Positions 16,287 through 25,973 of a DNA stretch of 60,127 nt are shown piece by piece (within the stretch, counting starts at the first letter, position 1; every line of letters starts with the position of its first letter). The position numbers and the translations under genes are program-made. The notes under the pieces were generated by a model. It made no database searches. It was given only the letters and a program-made list of their open reading frames with translations, and had not been told where the DNA came from. Source of the DNA: Planctomyces sp. (GTDB taxonomy: Bacteria; Planctomycetota; Planctomycetia; Planctomycetales; Planctomycetaceae); assembly GCA_016795105.1 (NCBI GenBank), contig JAEUIH010000035.1:7545-67671 (forward strand), in the 5' to 3' direction.

Positions 16287-18017
16287 TTATGGAGTTACTG
16301 TGATCGTCTGCAGAATGATCGTCTCGCGGCGTGCCAGAAGTTGTCCAAGCTGACGGAGACTCCAGCGGTAGAACCAGATCACTAATCCAAGTTCAGCGAT
16401 CGTCAGGATCAAATAGACCGGAACCGGAATGGGTCCTGTGAGCGTTTCAATTCCGACTTCGATGCCAAGTAACATCGCCGCCGGGAGTGCAACAATGGGC
16501 GCGAACATTGCCCCAAACCCCTGACAAAGCGCGGGAATCAGTTTGGGACTTACTGTTCGTCCGGTTCCAATCGATGATGGGGCCGGAAACTGTATCGAAA
16601 TGAGATTTCCAAGAGGACAATACAATAGATAGCCTGTGACCAGCTGTATCGCTGTAGCCAGAAAATGTGAGGGATGCGGAAGAATAACGATCGACATTGC
16701 GATCAGCTGCAGCAGCCCAAGCCCCAGAGCAAGAGGCAGAAATGCCAGATTCTTTGCCAACAGAATACTCCGGCGTTCAACTGGGATCAGCAGGTAGGCG
16801 CGAAATCCGTCTCGATCGAAAGAAAACATGTTCAGCAGCATCTGAGCGAAACCGAAAGCGGAAAGCCCAAGAACTCCAATAGCAGGGAGCGGGCGAGCCC
16901 ATTCCGGGATGTCCTGCATTTTTCCGCTCAACAACAGGGCTCCATAAATCGTGGAAAAGATCACAGGTGTCAAGAGCATCAGACGGGTCTCAGGTGCCCT
17001 CATGATCGTCTTCAGGTTCATCAGCACCATTGCGCCCTGCTGCTCACTGACGAAGGGAACGGACCGTGCCATGAACGTCTGCTCCATGGGAACGGTTTGA
17101 CGGACCTGGACTTCGCCTGCGGGCTTTGACGACTCAACTCCCTGATACTTCCTCAGCGTGGAACGGTAGGATAGCGAAAGGCTTACTGCTCCAATCAGAG
17201 TCATTCCCGCACAGCAGCTCAGTGACAGGTACCAGCGCCCCTCTGCAGCGGCTCTGATCCCCAGTGGATGCCAGCCTGGAGGAATGACCTGATTTGCAAG
17301 AACAGCGTATTCAATTGCTTTCTGTTCCCTCAGAGCGCGAGCCGCAGCACGCTCTTCAGTCGTTTGCGCTGGCCCCTGAACGTTCTTTCTCTGTCTTGCG
17401 AATGACAAACTAAACAGGCTCGGCACCTGTGCCAGCATCACAAAGCTGATAATGATCAATGCAATGATGGATCCTCGGCGTCGCTTGTTCTCCATCAACT
17501 GCGCCAGCCAGCCTCGAAACTGATAAGTCACTGTTGTAATCATCATGACAAATGAAACTGTGAGCGGAATCATCCACAACATCCTGATGCCAAGCTGAAG
17601 CGTTATCGCAAGACAAAAGCCTGCCGACATCGGCAACAGCATGATCAACGATGGACTCACCAGTGAACTCAGATAGTTGAGCACAAACGCTCCTCGAAGC
17701 GTCACTGGCAGGTGCAGAAAGTTCTCCAGCGAGATAAGTTGCGACCGCTGCAGTTCGGTCACAACGCCCAGTCCCCAGAAGAACAGAAATGCAACAACAA
17801 CAGCATCCCATAACAGCATAAGGCGAGCAGGCGTCAATACCGGTGCAGCAAAGTACCCGGAGATGGCGGCGACGAAAAACGAAGCAACGGCAACCGCCAG
17901 GCAGGTCACGAGCAATATCATCATCAACACAAAATTGATCTTTCCGGCCCGCTTCCATTGGTTACGGCTGATTTTCCATCGCAATTGAAGAATGGCTTTG
18001 AACTGCTCGAAACTCAT
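16287..18017 (-). CDS. ABC-2-type transporter permease
   Basis: Polytopic membrane protein of 576 residues, with about ten hydrophobic segments (for example FVLMMILLVTCLAVAVASFF, LLWDAVVVAFLFFWGLGVV, SIIALIIISFVMLAQVPSLF, LAFLPLALGLGLLQLIAMSI, VYLILTIAELGLVIWFYRWS). A charged cytoplasmic region around residues 205-300 contains GPAQTTEERAAARALREQK. Its start overlaps the end of the ATPase gene by 4 bp, so it is the membrane partner of that ATPase. Family assignment rests on this pairing and the topology. No substrate can be inferred. Confidence 0.83.
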   Translation of the reverse strand: MSFEQFKAILQLRWKISRNQWKRAGKINFVLMMILLVTCLAVAVASFFVAAISGYFAAPVLTPARLMLLWDAVVVAFLFFWGLGVVTELQRSQLISLENFLHLPVTLRGAFVLNYLSSLVSPSLIMLLPMSAGFCLAITLQLGIRMLWMIPLTVSFVMMITTVTYQFRGWLAQLMENKRRRGSIIALIIISFVMLAQVPSLFSLSFARQRKNVQGPAQTTEERAAARALREQKAIEYAVLANQVIPPGWHPLGIRAAAEGRWYLSLSCCAGMTLIGAVSLSLSYRSTLRKYQGVESSKPAGEVQVRQTVPMEQTFMARSVPFVSEQQGAMVLMNLKTIMRAPETRLMLLTPVIFSTIYGALLLSGKMQDIPEWARPLPAIGVLGLSAFGFAQMLLNMFSFDRDGFRAYLLIPVERRSILLAKNLAFLPLALGLGLLQLIAMSIVILPHPSHFLATAIQLVTGYLLYCPLGNLISIQFPAPSSIGTGRTVSPKLIPALCQGFGAMFAPIVALPAAMLLGIEVGIETLTGPIPVPVYLILTIAELGLVIWFYRWSLRQLGQLLARRETIILQTITVTP

Positions 18018-18808
18018 GTTATCGGCGCCCCGTCTGCACGCGACTCAGCAGAGAGCCATGCAAGGCCAGGTCGTACTTCTTCGGCTGAACCAACCAAATC
18101 CAGAAAACGCTGTTCCAATGAATTTCCCTGACGCAATTCATCCAGTGAAGACTGCAGAACCAGGCGACCTCCGGAAATGATACCAACATGTGTACACAGC
18201 CGTTCAACAATCTCGAGCACATGCGAAGTAATGAAGACGGTCGAACCGCGTTCAACATAACTCCTGAGAAGGTCGCGAATCACGCGAGACGTAACGGCGT
18301 CAACGCCCTCAAATGGTTCATCCAGAAACAACAGTTCCGGATTTGGGAGCAAGGCAGCCGCCAGAGCAAGTTTCTTACGCATTCCATGAGAATACTCCAG
18401 CGTAAGCTTTGTCTGTACGTCCTCCAGGTTCAACAACGACAGCAACTCCTCGGAACGATCCTGAATCGTGCGAATCGGCAGTTGATACATTCGTCCAACA
18501 AACATCAGATACTCACGAGCAGTGAGGTGATCGAATAGTGCTAAGCCTTCCGGAACCACCCCGGTCCGACTGCGGATCCTCAGACTGTCATCGATTTTCC
18601 ACGGATTCATTCCCAGAAGACAGATCGTGCCCGATGTCGGAGACAGTATTCCCGTCAGCATCTTGATTGTTGTCGACTTACCGGCACCATTCGGTCCCAG
18701 AAAGCCATACATTGTGCCGGTGTCCACACTCAGGTCGATCCCGTTGACTGCGGTGTGATTGCCAAATACTCGCGTCAACCCGCTCGTCGTAATCGCCTTC
18801 TCAGCCAT
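18014..18808 (-). CDS. ABC transporter ATP-binding protein
   Basis: ATPase subunit of an ABC-2-type exporter. Walker A is FLGPNGAGKST, the signature is the variant YSHGMRKKLALAAALL (SHGM in place of SGGQ, common in this subfamily), Walker B is LLFLDEPFEGVD, and the switch His is in TSHVLEIVERL. ATG 18808 has GGAAG 6 nt upstream. The frame extends to a TTG at 18829 with no support. It is followed with a 4-bp overlap by the permease. The GVVPEGLALFDHLTAREYL Q-loop region is typical of drug or lipid export ATPases, but the substrate is unknown. Confidence 0.92.
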   Translation of the reverse strand: MAEKAITTSGLTRVFGNHTAVNGIDLSVDTGTMYGFLGPNGAGKSTTIKMLTGILSPTSGTICLLGMNPWKIDDSLRIRSRTGVVPEGLALFDHLTAREYLMFVGRMYQLPIRTIQDRSEELLSLLNLEDVQTKLTLEYSHGMRKKLALAAALLPNPELLFLDEPFEGVDAVTSRVIRDLLRSYVERGSTVFITSHVLEIVERLCTHVGIISGGRLVLQSSLDELRQGNSLEQRFLDLVGSAEEVRPGLAWLSAESRADGAPIT

Positions 18809-18954
18809 TCGATGCTTCCGATTGGACAAACAAACCTTTGCTCATGTGCTCAGCACATTATACCAGGAAGCTCCGGATTGCGAGTCGCAAGGTTGAGAGC
18901 TGAGAGCTTGAGTCAGCAGGGACTCACCTCTGCCGCTTCGGGAATCACCCGCTC

Positions 18955-19758
18955 TTATTGCTCAAACGCTCGCGGGAACTCCATCTTCACAGGTTCGTCT
19001 GTGTCGGCTTCCTCAGTTAACAGACCTTCGCCGGAAACTGGTCCTGCACTCTGCCTTCGCAAACCGGAGTAGTTTGGCATGTCTTCCAGACGCTGTAAGC
19101 CAAACATGCTGAGAAACTGTCGAGTCGTTTCATAGAGAAACGGGCGACCAAGCGAATCGTCTTCTCCAGCCACTCGAACCAACCCACGATCAATCAGCTG
19201 CCGAATCATCTCCGATGATTGCACGCCACGAACCGCTTCAACGTCAGCACGTGTCACGGGTTGCTGGTATGCGATGATCGTCAGTGTCTCCATCGCTGGC
19301 CCACTCAGCTTCATTGAAGCCTGACGCTGATGAAGCCGATCAAGCCATGGAGCGTATTGTGCACGAGTCATCAGTACGTATCCCGACGCCGTCTGCTCCA
19401 CCCGAAATGCAGTTCGATCGCGATCATAGCTTTCATTCAGAATCTGAATAAGCTGCTGTGCCTCTTTCGCGTCTTCCAGTCTGGCCAGCTGAGCAAGCCG
19501 TTTTGGTGAAATCGCCTGCCCGGAGATTAACAGCGCGGCCTCAACACGAGCCAGCCGCTGCGAACGGACAAGTCCACCGTCCGGAAGTCGCTGAAGCTGA
19601 TCAGCAACTGTTCGAGGCGACACTTCCGTCGGACGACGACAAAGCCACTGACGAATTCTTCCCTGCAGTTCTGCGGATCTTCCCCAAACCCGCAGACTGT
19701 CACTCGGAATCGACAGCATCGCAACTCGTGACGCACAATTCCAGTGCTGCACACTCAT
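18955..19758 (-). CDS. scpB: Segregation and condensation protein B
   Basis: Kleisin-associated winged-helix protein of the SMC-ScpAB complex, which organises and separates chromosomes. The family core is clear: RLARVEAALLISGQAISPKR, a second winged helix at MKLSGPAMETLTIIAYQQPV and TRADVEAVRGVQSSEMIRQL, then GEDDSLGRPFLYETTRQFL. Length, 267 residues, is above the usual ~190-200 because of about 60 extra N-terminal residues and an acidic C-terminal tail. A later start is possible. No scpA gene is next to it, unlike in many genomes. Confidence 0.9.
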   Translation of the reverse strand: MSVQHWNCASRVAMLSIPSDSLRVWGRSAELQGRIRQWLCRRPTEVSPRTVADQLQRLPDGGLVRSQRLARVEAALLISGQAISPKRLAQLARLEDAKEAQQLIQILNESYDRDRTAFRVEQTASGYVLMTRAQYAPWLDRLHQRQASMKLSGPAMETLTIIAYQQPVTRADVEAVRGVQSSEMIRQLIDRGLVRVAGEDDSLGRPFLYETTRQFLSMFGLQRLEDMPNYSGLRRQSAGPVSGEGLLTEEADTDEPVKMEFPRAFEQ

Positions 19759-19785
19759 CAGTTTTGATCACTTATCAAGTTCAGC

Positions 19786-20520
19786 TCACGGACCAGAGGC
19801 ACCACCATTGGTCTTCCAGGCTCGAACCTGCTGCAGGACGTCTCGAACCGCATCGGCTCGAGTATTGCCAATTGCTTCGAACCGAACCAGGAATTCCTGA
19901 TCTGCCACGTTCAGGAACGCCGCAAATCCATGCAGTTCATTCGTGCCCGGACTAAACCAAAGCGTCTTGCGGACACCCAGTGAATTCAGCTCCACAATTA
20001 ACTCGCTGGCTGCAAACGAATCCTCCGGAGATGGCTTCGTCGACTCGACGTTAATGTCATTGGGTGAAAACTCCGGTGGCGACTCATCAACCTGAACGGA
20101 GGCATCAGATCCAATGGCCTTCGAACCAGAATCTGCCAGGCGCGTTTCAGGCAATGCACCAGTCTCTCCCGGAGAAGTTGGGTCGACACTCCTGCCAAAC
20201 TCTGATTGTTCCGAAGTTTCTTCGGGGAAAAGGTCGTCGAATTCGTTACGGCTGCGCGAACCCCGAGGCTTTTTCGAGCCACGATCCGAATTATCAGGAG
20301 AATCGGCGTCCGATGAGCCGACCTCTTCTTCGAAATCGTCATCAAGTTCGCCCAATCCAAAGTCATCCATCTCCGTTCCGGCTTCAACACTACCGGTCAC
20401 TGAGGTTCCGTTTGGAGCAGGGGGACGAAGAAGAGCAATCGCTGGCACAACAATCAAGGGGATCGTCATGATCAGCGTGGAAAGCATGCCACCGCGTGAA
20501 GATTCCATCCCTGGTTCCAT
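19786..20520 (-). CDS. Hypothetical single-pass membrane protein with acidic linker
   Basis: Not assigned to a known family. From ATG 20520 (or ATG 20508, which also precedes the helix) it has one membrane segment (GGMLSTLIMTIPLIVVPAIA), then a long acidic, Ser/Pro/Glu-rich low-complexity stretch of about 130 residues (for example DDFGLGELDDDFEEEVGSS), and a C-terminal folded region of about 75 residues (from FAASELIVELNSLGVRKTLW). The C-terminal part is probably periplasmic or cytoplasmic depending on orientation, which I cannot settle. The frame reaches 20694, but the upstream 58 codons overlap the start of the divergent gene and lack a ribosome-binding site. Confidence 0.65.
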   Translation of the reverse strand: MEPGMESSRGGMLSTLIMTIPLIVVPAIALLRPPAPNGTSVTGSVEAGTEMDDFGLGELDDDFEEEVGSSDADSPDNSDRGSKKPRGSRSRNEFDDLFPEETSEQSEFGRSVDPTSPGETGALPETRLADSGSKAIGSDASVQVDESPPEFSPNDINVESTKPSPEDSFAASELIVELNSLGVRKTLWFSPGTNELHGFAAFLNVADQEFLVRFEAIGNTRADAVRDVLQQVRAWKTNGGASGP

Positions 20521-20692
20521 TCTGAAAATACCGAGGCTTCCAGCCTCGTAAACTGGCAGATTCTGCCGAACTATACTGAAGCTCGAAATTTCAGACAATC
20601 GCAGTTTTTTGCCGATCCCTCTCCCCGAACTGAGGAGAGTCACATAACATTCTGTCGCCGTCCTGATTTCAGTTGTGTTCTGAGAGATCGCC

Positions 20693-21526
20693 ATGAAAAA
20701 AGACGCCCCAAACTACCGGCCCGAACCGCACAAATCCCCGGAACAACGCAGTCGCCGCAGCTTCACAAAGCAGATCGCAGCCTTGGCGGCCGCTCCGCTC
20801 CTCATCAATGCACTCGGAATCAGCCCCGTTTTTGCTCAGACGGCCGAACATCCTCTGACACCTGCAATCGGGTACGCAAAGGCGGCTCTCGAAAAATCGA
20901 ATGCCATGTCGGGTTATGAATGCAAATTTGTGAAACGGGAAGTCGTCGGAAAAACGCTGATTACCCAGCAAATCCGCCTCAAAGTCCGTCATGAGCCGTT
21001 TAGTGTCTATATGCGATTTGAAGAGCCGCATGAAGGTCGTGAAGTCATTTATGTCGAAGGGAAAAACAACAATAACCTTCTGGCTCATGAAACAGGCCTT
21101 GCGGGCTTAATTGGTACACTGGAACTTTCACCCACCAGTTCTCAGGCGATGGCCGAAAATCGCTATCCTATTTCGAAAGCGGGTCTCTCAAACATGATGA
21201 AGACCGTCATTCAGCAATGGGAAGACGAAACGAAGTTCGGTGAAACAACCGTCAAGTACTACAAAGACGCCAAAGTTGGCGAATCAACGTGCAAGGTGAT
21301 TGAGAGCATTCATCCTCAGCCGCGCAAACAGTTCAAGTTCCATATGACTCGCCTCTGGATTGATGACAAAACCGGCCTTGCAGTCCGAGTTCAGCAATTT
21401 GGATTTCCGGCAAGTGCAGATGCTAAACCGCCGGTGATTGAGGATTACACGTTTACTGAGATCAAGTCAGACGTGCGTCTCACAGACAAAGACTTTGATA
21501 CTCGAAATCCAAACTACAAATTCTGA
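20693..21526 (+). CDS. DUF1571 domain protein, probably Tat-exported
   Basis: 277-residue protein with an N-terminal signal containing SRRSFTKQI followed by the hydrophobic stretch ALAAAPLLINALGI, which fits a twin-arginine signal with cleavage near VFAQ-TA. The mature part matches what I know of DUF1571: YECKFVKREVV, VYMRFEEPHEGREVIYVEG, and a final VIEDYTFTEIKSDVRLTD. The family is abundant in planctomycetes and resembles outer-membrane-lipoprotein carrier folds (LolA-like), though its role is unproven. panC starts 32 bp downstream. Strong start: GAGAGA lies just upstream of ATG 20693. Confidence 0.85.
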   Translation: MKKDAPNYRPEPHKSPEQRSRRSFTKQIAALAAAPLLINALGISPVFAQTAEHPLTPAIGYAKAALEKSNAMSGYECKFVKREVVGKTLITQQIRLKVRHEPFSVYMRFEEPHEGREVIYVEGKNNNNLLAHETGLAGLIGTLELSPTSSQAMAENRYPISKAGLSNMMKTVIQQWEDETKFGETTVKYYKDAKVGESTCKVIESIHPQPRKQFKFHMTRLWIDDKTGLAVRVQQFGFPASADAKPPVIEDYTFTEIKSDVRLTDKDFDTRNPNYKF

Positions 21527-21558
21527 ATGCTGACTCCGAACCCTGAAAAGACTTTTTG

Positions 21559-22419
21559 ATGCTCGTCGTCGCGTCTCCTGTTGAAGTTCGAGAACTCTCT
21601 CGGTGTGCACGAAAGTCCGGTCGCACTATTGGAGTGATCCCGACGATGGGTGCACTCCACGACGGACACGTCAGTCTGGTCCGCTACGCCCGTGCGGATT
21701 GCGACTTCGTGATCGCGACCATCTTTGTGAATCCGACTCAGTTCGGCCCCAATGAAGACTTTTCACGTTATCCCCGGACGCTGGAAGCCGACCTGGAACT
21801 GTGTCGATCCGCCGGCGCTGACCTCGTGTTCACTCCGGACGTGACTCAAATGTACGGGCCCACAGCTCAAACCAGTGTTCGGGTTTCGAAGTTGAGCCTG
21901 CCCTTCGAAGGTGCCCATCGGCCAGGCCATTTTGATGGTGTCTCGACAGTCGTTGCCAAACTGTTCCTGATCACAGAACCGGATCGCGCATACTTCGGTC
22001 AAAAGGATTATCAACAACAGCTCATCATTCGCCAGATGGTGATAGACCTCGACTTCGGTCTGCAAATCGTTACATGCCCAATCGTCCGAGAGCCGGACGG
22101 GCTGGCAATGAGCAGTCGAAACAGATACCTCGAACCGGATGATCGCCGGATTGCATCTGAGATTTTTCAGACGTTGCTGCTGGCGGAGTCACTGGCTCTG
22201 ACGTCAAACCTCACGGCCAGTCAGATTTCAGTCCGCATGCAGGAGAGGCTCCGTTCGATCGAGGGGATGGAACTTTCGTACGCCGAAGTTGTGGATGAAG
22301 CCACCCTCGAACCCCTCACCGATCGCCCGCTCGAGGCGGTTGCCCTGATCGCAGTTCGGGTGGGTACAACACGTTTAATCGACAACATGCGAATTCGCTT
22401 CTCAAATCAGTCGCCCTGA
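21559..22419 (+). CDS. panC: Pantoate--beta-alanine ligase
   Basis: Condenses pantoate and beta-alanine with ATP to make pantothenate, the coenzyme A precursor. All family motifs are present: IPTMGALHDGHVSLV, TIFVNPTQFGPNEDF, GQKDYQQQLIIRQM (the KD motif) and MSSRNRYLEP (the SSRN motif). Length, 287 residues, is standard. ATG 21559 is chosen. A TTG directly before it adds only one residue. No panB or panD is adjacent in this window. Confidence 0.95.
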   Translation: MLVVASPVEVRELSRCARKSGRTIGVIPTMGALHDGHVSLVRYARADCDFVIATIFVNPTQFGPNEDFSRYPRTLEADLELCRSAGADLVFTPDVTQMYGPTAQTSVRVSKLSLPFEGAHRPGHFDGVSTVVAKLFLITEPDRAYFGQKDYQQQLIIRQMVIDLDFGLQIVTCPIVREPDGLAMSSRNRYLEPDDRRIASEIFQTLLLAESLALTSNLTASQISVRMQERLRSIEGMELSYAEVVDEATLEPLTDRPLEAVALIAVRVGTTRLIDNMRIRFSNQSP

Positions 22420-22440
22420 GCCATTCACGGCCCCCTGTCG

Positions 22441-22459
22441 TGGATCGCTCCGCGATCCA
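22441..22459. terminator. Hairpin downstream of panC
   Basis: TGGATCGC and GCGATCCA form a perfect 8-bp stem around the loop TCC, 21 bp after the panC stop. There is no T-tract, so it may be a processing or stability element or a repeat remnant and not a classic intrinsic terminator. Confidence 0.4.
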
Positions 22460-22627
22460 ACGCTCAGCGTCACCAGAGCAGGTAGGTACAATGTGGGAAA
22501 AATCCTGTCCTCACCCGGTCGGCGTGTTAGAATTTCTTCTTTCCTGCGTCCAGACTCATCCTCGACTTTGGGAAGAAACCTCGAAATTCCGGCACTTTTC
22601 AACTGATCTGACCGTTCGGTGCAAACT

Positions 22628-25600
22628 ATGAACTTTCGACAACTCGTCTGCCACGTCCTTGGACAGAACTACCGTCCAGTCGCCCGCATCCGCAGAAGCG
22701 GCCGTCGAACGGGAAGCAGACCGGAAACTCTTGAATCCAGGGCACTCCTTGCAGGCAATGTTGTCATCCAGTTCAACGGCCGTTCCGTTTCTCTCCAGGG
22801 AGACTCCGGCAATAACTCGGTGGAACTGGTCGCGGATTCCGGCAACCTCATTCTTCGTGGACTTGACGGCACAACGGTCAACGGAAGCAACAGCGCGTTC
22901 ACAATACTGACGGGCAGCGTCTCAATCCCCCGGGACTTCTCTGCGCATCTTGGCAACGGCAACGATCGTCTTTCAGTCGGTCCAGGGGTCAGTATTGGAC
23001 GTGAGGTCTTTATTAGCGGTGGAGCGGGTGACGACACCATTGGTATTGTCAGCAGTCAGATTGGACGGTCTCTGACCATCTTCACGGACTCAGGCAACGA
23101 CCAGGTCAGTATTCAAAACTCAACGATCAACCGAGACGCTTCAATTCACGGAGGAGGAACCGGACTACTCTTGAATATCAGTAGTTCCACAGTGGGTGAT
23201 GACCTCTTCGTCAGCGGAACTCGAGGCAGCGATACCGTGGTCCTCAACACAGCGAACATCAATGACGACGTTTTCATCACGACGCATGGAGATATCGATG
23301 ATATCGCTGTACGGAGTTCGAACTTCGGAGACGACGTCAGAATCTTTACCGGAGGTGAAGACGACTTCGTGTACTTCGACACATCGATCGTTGCAGACAA
23401 ATCCTGGATCTTCTTCGACGGCGGAAACGACAACCTCGTAATCGAAGGTCAAAGTCGATTCAACGACCGAGTTCGAACCTATGGTGGTGGTGGCAGCGAC
23501 GTTTGGGACATTGCTCCCACGGCGGTTCTGACCAGTTTCCGTACGAGTAGCGTCTCTTCAGGAAACGTCAGTGATGCGCTTGTGCAGTCCAGAATCACCG
23601 GTGCAACCACAGGCGCATTTGCCAAAGCATCGGGCCTCGCTGTTCAGTTTTCTCCGGTCCTGACACTTCAAACCGGAGCGTCAACGATTTCTGAAGGTGC
23701 AGGTACAGCAGCAACGACCGTAACAATATCGAGAAGTGCGGCCACAACGTCGGACCTAATCGTTAATTTAACGTCTTCAAATACATCAAAACTGACCATC
23801 CCTGCCACTGCCACGATCCCGGCAGGGCAGACCTCGGTTGTAGTCAACGTCAATGCTGTTGATAATGATCTCTTCGATGCGGACGCATTGGTCACTTTGA
23901 CTGCATCTGCGACCGGGTTCAGCACAACATCCGCGAACATCACTGTGACCAATGAAGACGTTCGACGGCTTGCCCTGACCGTCAACAATGCGTCATTCTC
24001 TGAAAGCTCCGGAACAACGGCAGCAACTGTAACAGTCACCCGCAACACGGCCGACAATTCTGCCGCGCAGCTGGTCAACCTTTCGATGACAAGCAACGGA
24101 CGGATTACCATCCCTTCGTCAGTCACGATCCCGGTGGGAGCATCGTCTGTCACCTTCTCAGTTGCAGCAGTTCCAAATTCGGTTGACGACGGAGATCAGC
24201 AGGTCACGATTTCCGGTTCCGCAAGCGGTTTCACCAACGGGTCAGTGAACGTCACGGTTACCGATGATGATTCCCCAACGCTGTCGCTTCAGGCGGACGC
24301 GAGTCTGGTTCAGGAAAATGCCCCTACAAACACAATTAATTATACGCTGATTCGAAATGCTGCCGACATTTCTCAACCGCTGACAGTCAACCTGAACTCC
24401 GGAAGTCAGACTCGCATCTCGTTCCCGGCGACAGTCACAATCCCGGCAAATACTGCATCGATTCAGTTTATCGGAACGATTACGAATAATCTGCTCGATG
24501 ATGGCAACCTGAACGTCACCACAACGGCAACCGCCACAGGCTTCAATTCACCCACGGTGAGTGTCACTGTCGTCGATGATGAAGCTTCAGTCCTGTCGGT
24601 AAGTTTCTCGGCGGAGTCAATCGCCGAAGACGCCGGTGATGCCGCTCTCACCGCGACTGTGTCTCGAAATGCAGCCGGAATCACCGATCAGGTTGTCCAG
24701 ATCACCTATCCATCAAGTGGCCGAATCGCAGGGCCAGCGACAGTGACCATTCCGGCAGGCCAGCTCAGCGCCGTCATCAGTATCGATGTTGTCAATAATT
24801 CGATTGTTGAAGGAAATCAGTCGATCGCCATACACGCGAGCGCGACAGACTTCACTTCCGGATCAGATACTCTGCTCATCAATGAAGACGACACTCTTCT
24901 GCTCACAACCGATATTTCACAAAACACCTTCATTCAGTCCAGCAACACCGTGATCACTCAGACGGCACCGTTCGTGCTGTCAGGAACTACAGAACCTGGA
25001 GCAAGTGTGACCCTCGACGCAGACGGGGACGGTCAGTTTGATGATGGCTCTGTAGTCGCCAATCTCGCAGGTCAGTTCACCTTTAATGTGACTTTGACTC
25101 ACACAACCGCCAATCGTGGTGCAAATGCTCTGGCGATACGATCCGAGTTCAACGGGATCATCGCACCTGCGACGGTCAATGTTCATCTCGCAACCGGCAC
25201 TGTTGTCCGCTTTGAAACAAATCTCGGACAATACGATGTGGAACTTCTGAACACGGATGCTCCTGTCACTGTCCAGAATTTCCTCACCTATATGAACTCA
25301 ACCGCCTACGACAATCTGATCGTCCATCGGTCTGTGGCAAATTTTGTTATTCAGGGTGGTGGTTTCAAAGTGAGTGGTGGTCAGGTTACCTCAGTTCCTG
25401 TCAACGCGGCCATCCAGAACGAATTCAGCTCTGCAAACTCGAATCTCCGTGGAACACTTTCCATGGCCCTGGTTTCAGGAAATATCAACAGCGGCACAAG
25501 CCAGTGGTTCATCAATACGGTGAACAACACAACGTTGAATGCTGCCAGCCACACAGTCTTTGGTCGAGTCATCGGTGACGGTATGGACGTTGTCGATGAC

Positions 25601-25963
25601 ATTGCAGCAGTGCCGATTCGCAATATTGCGAATCTCTACGACATTTCCGCTCTCGGCGAAACCCCGCTCCTGAATGCTCCCGGCAGTGGTACAAGTCTGA
25701 CCGGTACTGTTACTTTGACAATCGGCAACAATCAGCTCATCGGAAACGGAACGTCGTTTCTTACACAGCTGCAGGCGGGAGATTCTCTGGAGATCTCCGG
25801 AAGACTCTTCTTTGTACAGTCGATCGAATCCAATACGTCAGCGACACTCAAGGCCGCTTCTCCGATTGCTGCTTCGAACGCGTCTGCTCTGGCTGATGTC
25901 ACTCCAGCTGACTCTGATTTTATCGTCTTCAGCAACATCAGCCAGCTGCTTGCCGCTCTCTGA
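22628..25963 (+). CDS. Large secreted protein: LEPR-XLL-type N-terminus, Calx-beta-like repeats, cyclophilin domain
   Basis: 1,111 residues. Residues 32-43 (PETLESRALLAG) resemble the LEPR-XLL motif of giant planctomycete surface proteins, preceded by a basic stretch. Residues about 45-300 are beta-rich repeats (GNDRLSVG, GGAGDDTIGIV, GGEDDFVYFD). About 345-760 hold four Calx-beta-like repeats, each opening like LTLQTGASTISEGAG or LSVSFSAESIAEDAG. About 858-1010 is a cyclophilin-type prolyl isomerase (VVRFETNLGQYDVELL, YDNLIVHRSVANFVIQGGGF, TSQWFINTVNN). A last beta domain follows. ATG 22628 is preferred over a GTG 9 bp upstream. It probably acts at the cell surface. Confidence 0.85.
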   Translation: MNFRQLVCHVLGQNYRPVARIRRSGRRTGSRPETLESRALLAGNVVIQFNGRSVSLQGDSGNNSVELVADSGNLILRGLDGTTVNGSNSAFTILTGSVSIPRDFSAHLGNGNDRLSVGPGVSIGREVFISGGAGDDTIGIVSSQIGRSLTIFTDSGNDQVSIQNSTINRDASIHGGGTGLLLNISSSTVGDDLFVSGTRGSDTVVLNTANINDDVFITTHGDIDDIAVRSSNFGDDVRIFTGGEDDFVYFDTSIVADKSWIFFDGGNDNLVIEGQSRFNDRVRTYGGGGSDVWDIAPTAVLTSFRTSSVSSGNVSDALVQSRITGATTGAFAKASGLAVQFSPVLTLQTGASTISEGAGTAATTVTISRSAATTSDLIVNLTSSNTSKLTIPATATIPAGQTSVVVNVNAVDNDLFDADALVTLTASATGFSTTSANITVTNEDVRRLALTVNNASFSESSGTTAATVTVTRNTADNSAAQLVNLSMTSNGRITIPSSVTIPVGASSVTFSVAAVPNSVDDGDQQVTISGSASGFTNGSVNVTVTDDDSPTLSLQADASLVQENAPTNTINYTLIRNAADISQPLTVNLNSGSQTRISFPATVTIPANTASIQFIGTITNNLLDDGNLNVTTTATATGFNSPTVSVTVVDDEASVLSVSFSAESIAEDAGDAALTATVSRNAAGITDQVVQITYPSSGRIAGPATVTIPAGQLSAVISIDVVNNSIVEGNQSIAIHASATDFTSGSDTLLINEDDTLLLTTDISQNTFIQSSNTVITQTAPFVLSGTTEPGASVTLDADGDGQFDDGSVVANLAGQFTFNVTLTHTTANRGANALAIRSEFNGIIAPATVNVHLATGTVVRFETNLGQYDVELLNTDAPVTVQNFLTYMNSTAYDNLIVHRSVANFVIQGGGFKVSGGQVTSVPVNAAIQNEFSSANSNLRGTLSMALVSGNINSGTSQWFINTVNNTTLNAASHTVFGRVIGDGMDVVDDIAAVPIRNIANLYDISALGETPLLNAPGSGTSLTGTVTLTIGNNQLIGNGTSFLTQLQAGDSLEISGRLFFVQSIESNTSATLKAASPIAASNASALADVTPADSDFIVFSNISQLLAAL

Positions 25964-25973
25964 TTTCCAACAC

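Noticed and set aside
16095-16385. Plus-strand frame beginning MIGNHERHEPHEK
   Set aside because: The start is a translation of the CACGAA repeat and the end overlaps the permease gene.
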